A stretch of 64,000 bases of DNA. It comes from an uncultured Bacteroidales bacterium. GTDB lineage: Bacteria > Bacteroidota > Bacteroidia > Bacteroidales > UBA932. Position numbers and translations under genes: made by a program. Below the pieces are notes generated by a model. The model had not been told where the DNA came from. It was given only the letters and a program-made list of their open reading frames with translations, and searched no databases. Each line of letters begins with the position of its first letter. Positions within the stretch are counted from its first letter, which is position 1. This document shows, in pieces, positions 36,358-43,145 of the stretch. The stretch lies in assembly GCA_900318355.1 (NCBI GenBank), contig ONKE01000056.1, forward strand, positions 1 through 64,000, written 5' to 3'.

Positions 36358-38139
36358 ATGAAGAAGATATATACCATACTGCTGGTTGCCGGCTGCCTTG
36401 CATCCCTGGCGGGCTGTGAAAAAATGCTGGAAAAGACCCCTGACGGGCAGATTACCCTGGACAAGGTCCTGTCCAATTACGCCCGTAGCAAGGGACTTCT
36501 GGATGCCGCTTACAATGAGATGTACCTGAGCCGGGACGAGATATGCTTCGTCTTCCAGACGGTGGATTGCCTGACGGACAATGCATTCTGGGTGCAGATC
36601 TACAATGTCAACGACTGGCACAACGGTTCCTTGTCCCTGAGCAATCCATGCATCACGGACCTCTGGGCCAGTCCGATCGAGCAGTTGTGGCCGGATTTCT
36701 GGCGCGGCGTCCGACTGGCCAACAACGCGATCAAATATCTGCCTCAGTCAACGGCCATAAACACTCAGGAGATGCAGACCTGGGTGGCGGAGGCGCGGGT
36801 TCTTCGTTGCTGGTACTACATGAACATCCTCGAGTTCTATGGTCCCATGCCGTGGATTTCCGAACCGTTCGACCCCAACTTTGAAGGCTGGGCCGATATC
36901 AAGCGCCCCACCTACGACGAGATTGCGACGACGATTTCCGACGAACTTATGGATGTCGTCCGTTCAGGCATCCTGCCCAACCGGCAGCCGGGCGCCAACG
37001 CTGCGCATGTGAGCAACGGCGTAGCACTGGCCATCCGGGCGCGGGTCCTGCTCAATAACGCAAGTTTGCTCAATAATCCCGAGCACGACCGTTCCAAGTG
37101 GCAGCGCGCCGCTGATGCCGCACAGGATGTGCTGGACATGTCCGAGTATGACCTGGTGCCCATGTCCGAGTACAAGAACTTGTTCATAGGAGCCTTTACA
37201 AAAGAGGTCCCAGAAATCATCTGGCGCTCGTGGCGCGACAACTCCGATATCAACAACAAGAACGGTGTAGACGTGGGACAGTACCCATATGCCTCGATTA
37301 CCCATATCTGGAACTGCGGCGAGTCGCCGACGCAGGAACTGGTCGATTGCTTCGAGATGACAAACGGCGCTATGCCGGTCACATATGACGATGACACCCA
37401 CACGAAGGTTACCGTAACGCCAGAGGCCGCCGAACTGGGATACAGCGAAGCGCCTGGCGGAGATCCGTATGCCAACCGTGACGCGCGTTTCTATATCGAT
37501 GTGCTATACAACGGAGCGAATTACGGAAAACCGTACAACTGCACTCAAGACTACATTATCGAAACGTTCGTCGGCGGCCGGAACGGCTTTAACGACATCA
37601 TCTCCCAGGAAACGACCAGATCCTGTACCGGCTATTACAGCCGGAAGGACAAGCAGGTGACCTACTGGGGTCCCGGCGGAGCCTGGCAGGGCAACGAGGC
37701 TACGCACTGGGTGCTATTCCGCCTGGCGGAATTCTATCTGAACCGGGCTGAGGCGCTTTGTGAATTGGAAGACTACGACAATGCCTGCAAGATGCTCAAC
37801 CGGGTCCGCACGCGTGCCGGCCAGCCGGCTATCGAAGACGTCCCCGGCTTCGAGAAGTCTTATGAATTCCTGATGCCGCGAATCCGTAACGAGCGCCGTG
37901 TGGAGCTGTGCATGGAAGGCTGGCGTTTCCACGATCAGCGCCGCTGGAAGATCCTCGACCAGACGAACCGTTTGGTGACCGGTATGCGAATTACCCGCGA
38001 CGATGATGGCGTGTATCATTACGAACGTCGCAAAATTCGTGATTATCAGTCTTATACGGATAAGTACCTGGTCATGCCGATTCCGCTGAGCGATGCCAAG
38101 AAGCTGACTTCGCTGGAGCAACCGGAGGCCTGGAGATAA
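36358..38139 (+). CDS. SusD/RagB-type surface glycan-binding lipoprotein (PUL B)
   Basis: A 593-residue SusD-family lipoprotein with signal MKKIYTILLVAGCLASLAGC and CEKMLEKTPDGQ after the lipobox. The ATG at 36358 is preferred over one two codons upstream because it gives the usual MKK signal start. Helical repeats (LANNAIKYLPQ, AEARVLRCWYYMNILEFYG) and the C-terminal RNERRVELCMEGWRFHDQRR motif match the PUL A copy closely. It forms the lid of the SusC at 33292. The surface lipoprotein gene follows after 21 bases, the same arrangement as in PUL A. Confidence 0.95.
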   Translation: MKKIYTILLVAGCLASLAGCEKMLEKTPDGQITLDKVLSNYARSKGLLDAAYNEMYLSRDEICFVFQTVDCLTDNAFWVQIYNVNDWHNGSLSLSNPCITDLWASPIEQLWPDFWRGVRLANNAIKYLPQSTAINTQEMQTWVAEARVLRCWYYMNILEFYGPMPWISEPFDPNFEGWADIKRPTYDEIATTISDELMDVVRSGILPNRQPGANAAHVSNGVALAIRARVLLNNASLLNNPEHDRSKWQRAADAAQDVLDMSEYDLVPMSEYKNLFIGAFTKEVPEIIWRSWRDNSDINNKNGVDVGQYPYASITHIWNCGESPTQELVDCFEMTNGAMPVTYDDDTHTKVTVTPEAAELGYSEAPGGDPYANRDARFYIDVLYNGANYGKPYNCTQDYIIETFVGGRNGFNDIISQETTRSCTGYYSRKDKQVTYWGPGGAWQGNEATHWVLFRLAEFYLNRAEALCELEDYDNACKMLNRVRTRAGQPAIEDVPGFEKSYEFLMPRIRNERRVELCMEGWRFHDQRRWKILDQTNRLVTGMRITRDDDGVYHYERRKIRDYQSYTDKYLVMPIPLSDAKKLTSLEQPEAWR

Positions 38140-38160
38140 TCCTTTAAAAGCAAAATGACT

Positions 38161-39777
38161 ATGAAACCGATAAGAATATTGGGTATATCCCTGTTGGTAG
38201 TGACGGCGCTGGCCTCCTGCCGGAAAGAGGAAAAGGTCCTGCCGACGGTCGGCGACCTGGTTGTCTATCCGGGCAACGGCCGTGCCAAGGTCGAATTTGC
38301 GGCACCGGAAGGGGCTGTCGCAGGAAAAGTTTTCTACAACAACGGCGAATTTGCCGAGTTCCGGGTCGACCGTTCCGTCGCTACCCAGAGCGTCATTATA
38401 GAAGGACTCAAGGAAGGAGATCAGATAGTCCGCGTCCTGACTTGGGATGAGCAGAAGGTTACTTCCGATCCCAAGGGGATGCATGTGACCATTTATGGAA
38501 AGAACTATGCCGGCGGTCTCACATCCCGTTTGTTGCTTCATCAGCGCATTCTCTCGAAATATGCGGCCGAATATGAATTCGAGGAGAGCAAGGAAGGAGA
38601 AGTGGAAGTCCGGCTTTACTATGTGGGGCTGGACGGACAGAATAAAACGGCTTCTCTCCGTTCGAACCAGACGATCCTGAAGGTTGAGGACATCGACCTG
38701 GATCTCCCTTATTCCTTCGCCTCCGTCTATAAGCCGGTCCCGGAGTGCATCGACGAATTCGTTACGGCGCCGGTCGATGCGCGCAGCGCGGCCATGAAGA
38801 ACTTCGACAAGATGATCTGGGAAGCACAGGCCGCCTCCGGTGCAAATCATTCGGCATCCAGCCTGATCGACAATCAGGTGGGGACATATTGGCAGGCCGC
38901 CTCGGCTGAACTGCCCGCCAGCGTAACAATTGACATGCAGCAGGAAAAGATCTTCCAGTCCGTCATCATCAACCAGGCCCGTGAGACGGGCGAGGGCTGT
39001 TTCGCCAAACGCTTCAAGGTGGAAACCAGCCCGGATGGCAATTCCTGGCGGGAACTGCTCAGCGGAAGCCTCAAGGCCAATGCATACCGACAGGAATTCC
39101 CGCTGGACGAAGAACGGAAAGCACGGTATATCAAAGTGACCATAACGGAAGGGCAGGATGCCTCACGTCCCGTGCAACTTGCGGAGATCGACTTGATCAA
39201 TGATATCAACAAGAGCGGTGAAAATGGAGACGAGATGCCGAAACTGGTCAACAAGAGGGTTCCGTTCGAGGCGGACGGTTCCGACCGTTTCCCTGCCGTC
39301 GGCGTGGGGCGCTTCCAGCAGGTGACAGGATGGAACCACAATGAAGCGGCAAACATTTCCTGCGACACGGGTTCGAACAATATGATGTGCATTTGGTCCG
39401 CCAATGACTGGGGCTGTCCCAGCGTGGACAATGGCAAGGTATGGCAGACCATTAACCTGCTGGCCGGGTCCTATTCCTTTACGCTCACAGTGTCCAATAT
39501 GGCAACCCCTGGCGGCTCGGAGGCATATGCGGTCGTCGCCCCGGGCGGGACGCCGCCGGACATTTTGGCCGTCAAGGCAGGGACATCCGGAGCGTTCGCC
39601 GTTCAGCGTATTGACCAGACCCCTTCGACGGACTACGTCCTGAAATTCGACTTGAACCAGGAAACCCGCATTTCGCTCGGCTATGTTTATTCGACGTATA
39701 ATTTCATGACTCTGTCCGGAGGAACCATTCCCTGGAGCGAAGTTTATTTTACGTCATTCGACCTTGTGATGAACTGA
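38161..39777 (+). CDS. Surface lipoprotein paralogue: DUF4998-like, discoidin-like and C-terminal PUL domain (PUL B)
   Basis: A 538-residue lipoprotein (lipobox ALASC), the same length as its PUL A counterpart at 22378. The N-terminal modules start with LPTVGDLVVYPGNGRAKVEF, the discoidin-like part includes SLIDNQVGTYWQAASAELPA and ends LAEIDLINDI, and the C-terminal domain starts VPFEADGSDRF with a GKVWQTINLLAGSYSF block. Sequence similarity to the PUL A protein is moderate and lower than for the SusC and SusD pairs, as expected for a ligand-binding protein under divergence. The start at 38161 is favoured over 38155 for the MKP signal start. No catalytic residues are apparent. Confidence 0.75.
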   Translation: MKPIRILGISLLVVTALASCRKEEKVLPTVGDLVVYPGNGRAKVEFAAPEGAVAGKVFYNNGEFAEFRVDRSVATQSVIIEGLKEGDQIVRVLTWDEQKVTSDPKGMHVTIYGKNYAGGLTSRLLLHQRILSKYAAEYEFEESKEGEVEVRLYYVGLDGQNKTASLRSNQTILKVEDIDLDLPYSFASVYKPVPECIDEFVTAPVDARSAAMKNFDKMIWEAQAASGANHSASSLIDNQVGTYWQAASAELPASVTIDMQQEKIFQSVIINQARETGEGCFAKRFKVETSPDGNSWRELLSGSLKANAYRQEFPLDEERKARYIKVTITEGQDASRPVQLAEIDLINDINKSGENGDEMPKLVNKRVPFEADGSDRFPAVGVGRFQQVTGWNHNEAANISCDTGSNNMMCIWSANDWGCPSVDNGKVWQTINLLAGSYSFTLTVSNMATPGGSEAYAVVAPGGTPPDILAVKAGTSGAFAVQRIDQTPSTDYVLKFDLNQETRISLGYVYSTYNFMTLSGGTIPWSEVYFTSFDLVMN

Positions 39778-39817
39778 TGATGCTTCTGTTTTAAAACGGG
39801 TTCTCGTCAATTATTTG

Positions 39818-39825
39818 TAGATTTG
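39818..39825 (+). promoter_or_regulatory. -7 box before the second GH99-like gene
   Basis: TAGATTTG fits TAnnTTTG and ends five bases before the ATG at 39831. It lies in the 53-base gap after the PUL B surface lipoprotein. It would give a separate transcript with little or no leader. No -33 TTTG is seen at standard spacing. Confidence 0.4.
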
Positions 39826-39830
39826 CGTTC

Positions 39831-41687
39831 ATGAAAAGAATAATGGTACTTTTTCTTTGTACGCTTTTGTTGGCCTGCTCGGCGCCGGAGTCAGCCCCGT
39901 CGCTTCCTCCGGATAATAAACCGGATGAATCCCAGGTGCAGACGGAAGTGCTCCCTGTCGTTTCGGCAGACCCGATGAGCTGGGTTGCCCTGGCGCCGGA
40001 TGGCTCCTGGATGGAGGAGTATCCTGCCGAGCATATTGCCAAGACGGTGGGTATCTTCTACTTTCTCTGGCATGGCTGCCACGGATATGACAAATTTGAA
40101 AACAATAATTTCGTCAAATACCCGGGGCCGAACGATATCCACAGCCCCTACAACAACGAGGAAATCTATTCTGCGAATCCCTCCAACCCGCAGTTCGGCG
40201 ACTTTGACGTTTTCCACCATTGGGGCGAACCATACCTGGGCTATTACATCGCCGACGATGACTGGGTGTTCCGCAAACATGCGCAGATGTTGTCCGATGC
40301 CGGAGTCGACGTGATCTTCATCGACGCTACCAACGGATTCGACTATTTCGACAACCTTAAAGTCCTGGCCGACGCATTCTTGGAACTGCGGGCTAAGGGC
40401 TGCAAGACTCCCCAGTTTGCCTATTTGTTGAACGTGGGAGCATCGGAGGTCTTCGACCGTCTGTATAATCTGATGTATTCCAAGGACCTTTACAAGGACC
40501 TCTGGTTCCAGTGGGGCGGCAAGCCGCTTATCCTTTGTTATGCTCCGGCCATAGCTTCCCCGGCCATAGCACAGTTCTCTACCCGTATGTCCTGGTTTAC
40601 CTATAACCTTAATTACATGGACCAGTGGTACGACGAGAATGGTGGAGAGGACAAGTTGCCATGGGGCGGCTGGTATCCGCAGAAACCGGGTTATCACGGC
40701 GGCGTGATTGAATCGGCCTCCGTGATGGCCGCTACGCATCCACTCGACAATATGGGCCGAAGCTTCGATCCGCTGACGTGGACCGAGCCGGATGTCAAAG
40801 TGCCCGAAAAGGGGATTCATTTCAGGGCCCAGTTCGCCAAGGCCATGGAATACAATCCCAAAATGATGTTTTTCACAGGATGGAACGAGTGGGTGGCAAT
40901 GCGTTACCGTCCCAGCGCGGACCATAACATGATCGGAATGCCTTCAACGGAATTCGGTTGCTTCTTCGTTGATCATTTCAACCATGAATATAGCCGGGAC
41001 CTGGAGCCGCTGCGCGGCGGTTTTGGCGACGCTTACTACTATATGCTGTCGGATTTCTGCCGTAAATTCAAAGGGGCCAAACCTCCTAAAAAGTACAAGG
41101 AGTCGGCGAAAATCGTCCTGGACGGGAAATGCGACGACTGGGCTGATGTCCAGGCATCCTTTGGAGATGATGTCGGAGATGCCACCTTGCACGACCATGT
41201 TGGTTGGGGACGTATCGGACATCTTGTCAACAACACGGCCCGGAATGATATCTCCCTGTGCAAGGTTGCAACGGACGGAAAGCAACTGTATTTCTATGTC
41301 CAGACGGATGGCGAACTGACCTCGTGCCTTGGAAAGGATTGGATGAAACTCTTCATAGGGGTACATCCGAAAGATCAGCCGGCCTGGGAAGGCTTTGACT
41401 TCTGCGTTCAACGCCTCCATATCGACGGCGACGCTGTCGCGTTGGAAAAGAGCAAGGGCGGTTTTTCCTGGGAACATATCTGTGACGTGCCGCGCAAAGT
41501 CGGCAAGCGATGCATCGAGTTGTCAATACCGTTGGAGAAACTTGGTATTACCTCAGGTAATTTCACGGTCGATTTCAAGTGGATTGACAACGCTGCTTCA
41601 GACGGCGACATCCAGACATGCCTGTCTGATGGCGATTCCGCCCCGAACGGCCGGTATCGCTACCGCTACATTCATGTCGCGGAGTAG
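39831..41687 (+). CDS. GH99/WbsX-like glycosidase lipoprotein (PUL B)
   Basis: A 618-residue lipoprotein (lipobox LLLAC) related to the PUL A protein at 15630. The barrel shows VGIFYFLWHGCHG, HHWGEPYLGYY, VDVIFIDATNGFDYF and FTGWNEWVAMRYRP, the last with the likely catalytic Glu. A C-terminal beta-sandwich starts near residue 425 (KIVLDGKCDDWADVQ), as in CBM9/DOMON-like modules. In PUL A the paralogue precedes SusC; here it is last, behind its own possible promoter. The order change argues against a simple recent tandem copy. Family placement is by motif only, and substrate is unknown. Confidence 0.72.
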   Translation: MKRIMVLFLCTLLLACSAPESAPSLPPDNKPDESQVQTEVLPVVSADPMSWVALAPDGSWMEEYPAEHIAKTVGIFYFLWHGCHGYDKFENNNFVKYPGPNDIHSPYNNEEIYSANPSNPQFGDFDVFHHWGEPYLGYYIADDDWVFRKHAQMLSDAGVDVIFIDATNGFDYFDNLKVLADAFLELRAKGCKTPQFAYLLNVGASEVFDRLYNLMYSKDLYKDLWFQWGGKPLILCYAPAIASPAIAQFSTRMSWFTYNLNYMDQWYDENGGEDKLPWGGWYPQKPGYHGGVIESASVMAATHPLDNMGRSFDPLTWTEPDVKVPEKGIHFRAQFAKAMEYNPKMMFFTGWNEWVAMRYRPSADHNMIGMPSTEFGCFFVDHFNHEYSRDLEPLRGGFGDAYYYMLSDFCRKFKGAKPPKKYKESAKIVLDGKCDDWADVQASFGDDVGDATLHDHVGWGRIGHLVNNTARNDISLCKVATDGKQLYFYVQTDGELTSCLGKDWMKLFIGVHPKDQPAWEGFDFCVQRLHIDGDAVALEKSKGGFSWEHICDVPRKVGKRCIELSIPLEKLGITSGNFTVDFKWIDNAASDGDIQTCLSDGDSAPNGRYRYRYIHVAE

Positions 41688-41797
41688 TAAAATTGCAAAA
41701 GTGTAAAATCAGAGTATGAGGCAGCTTGCCGTCAGTGGTTAATTCGAAAGAAAGTGATTTTTATGCGGGCGGAGGCGTGAAAGTGCGGTTTTTTGCT

Positions 41798-41805
41798 TAA
41801 TTTTG
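41798..41805 (+). promoter_or_regulatory. -7 box for the 3-keto-glycoside operon
   Basis: TAATTTTG matches TAnnTTTG and lies 33 bases before the ATG at 41839. The 151-base gap 41688-41838 otherwise shows no gene or hairpin I can support. Confidence 0.5.
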
Positions 41806-41838
41806 TAATTCCGGCATGTTAGAGGCCGGAATAACACT

Positions 41839-43143
41839 ATGAGCGAAACCAGAAGATCTTTCCTGAAGAAGGCAGGCGCGGGAGTCGCCGCCTTCACGAT
41901 CCTTCCAAGGCACGTCCTCGGTGCCATGGGCAATCCCAAATACGTAGCGCCAAGCGACCAGCTCACCCGCGGCATCATCGGTGTGGGCGGAATCGGCATG
42001 AGCGGGCTCCACTTCGTCAGCGACGAGCGCTGCCGCCTGGTGTCCGTCTGCGACGTGGACCAGAACCACCTCGACCGCGCAGTCCGCACGGGCAAGGAGC
42101 GTTTCGGCGAGCAGCTGAAGGCCTACCACGACTGGCGCGACCTCGTCCACGACCCCAATGTGGACATAGTCCATATCGCCACCCCGTCCCACTGGCACGG
42201 CATCATGGCGGTTGAAGCGGCACGCGCCGGGAAGGACATCTTCTGCGAAAAGCCTATGACGCGCACCATCGCCGAGGGCGAAAAGGTGGTCAAAGCCGTC
42301 CGCGACAACGGCCGCATCTTCCGTCTTGACACGTGGTTCCGTTTCAAGGACACGTTCTACGGCCTCGGCACCACCGTCGAACCGCTCAAAAAGCTCGTCA
42401 GCAGCGGCCTCCTCGGATGGCCCCTCACCGTCCGCATCAGCGGCGCCACCGGATTCACTTGGAAATTCTTCTGGACCGGGAAGGAAAATCTTGTCCCTCA
42501 GCCGGTTCCGAAGGAGCTCGACTACGATATGTGGCTCGGCCCCGCGCCGTACAAGCCCTACCATCCCCACCGTGTCCACCAGACCTTCCGCGGCTATTGG
42601 GACTACGAGAGCGGCGGACTCGGCGACATGGGACAGCACTACATCGACCCCGTGCAATACATCCTCGGCAAGGACGACACCTATCCCGTGCGGGTAGACG
42701 TCGACGCTCCCCAACAGCATCCTGACGCCGTAGGGACATGGCGCTCGATCACATACACCTACGCCGACGGCTGCCGTATCATTCTCGAAGGCGAAGGCTA
42801 CGAGAGCAAGGGCAAGGTCCCTTACATCGAAGGCCCTCTGGGCAAGGTCTACAAGGGATTCGAATGCACCATCCCCAACGTCATGGACAAGATCGCCGAA
42901 CTCCCCGACCCGGCTCCGCGCAACACCGACTTCCTCGACTGCGTGAAGAACCGCCGCCATTTCGCCCTTGACGAAATCATCGGCCACCACAGCGCCACGG
43001 TCGTCAACATCGGCGCCTGCGCCCTGCGTCTGGGCCGTAGCCTGGACTTCGATCCGGTCACATGCCGCTTTATCGGCGACGATGCCGCCAACCGCCTTAT
43101 CGACCAACCTATGCGTGCCCCCTGGGCGTCCATGATTCTGTAG
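41839..43143 (+). CDS. Tat-exported Gfo/Idh/MocA-family oxidoreductase
   Basis: A 434-residue NAD(P)-dependent sugar oxidoreductase. The N-terminus SETRRSFLKKAGAGVAAF has the twin-arginine motif at residues 5-6, so it is probably exported folded with its cofactor. A Rossmann domain follows (IIGVGGIGMSGLHF, VSVCDVD), with the family EKPM lysine segment (FCEKPMTRTIAEGEKV) and the C-terminal sheet including LGDMGQHYIDPV, whose histidine is the usual catalytic position. It is the first gene of a seven-gene operon and the HEAT/DUF1080 gene starts two bases later. Gfo/Idh/MocA enzymes next to DUF1080 proteins are known to oxidise glycosides at C3, and I infer that role here. Confidence 0.88.
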   Translation: MSETRRSFLKKAGAGVAAFTILPRHVLGAMGNPKYVAPSDQLTRGIIGVGGIGMSGLHFVSDERCRLVSVCDVDQNHLDRAVRTGKERFGEQLKAYHDWRDLVHDPNVDIVHIATPSHWHGIMAVEAARAGKDIFCEKPMTRTIAEGEKVVKAVRDNGRIFRLDTWFRFKDTFYGLGTTVEPLKKLVSSGLLGWPLTVRISGATGFTWKFFWTGKENLVPQPVPKELDYDMWLGPAPYKPYHPHRVHQTFRGYWDYESGGLGDMGQHYIDPVQYILGKDDTYPVRVDVDAPQQHPDAVGTWRSITYTYADGCRIILEGEGYESKGKVPYIEGPLGKVYKGFECTIPNVMDKIAELPDPAPRNTDFLDCVKNRRHFALDEIIGHHSATVVNIGACALRLGRSLDFDPVTCRFIGDDAANRLIDQPMRAPWASMIL

Positions 43144-43145
43144 CC

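Noticed and set aside
41688..41838. Possible attachment site or riboswitch at the right edge of the PUL A/B block
   Set aside because: Only a promoter box is visible; no repeat matching the left edge and no stable hairpin could be found by eye.
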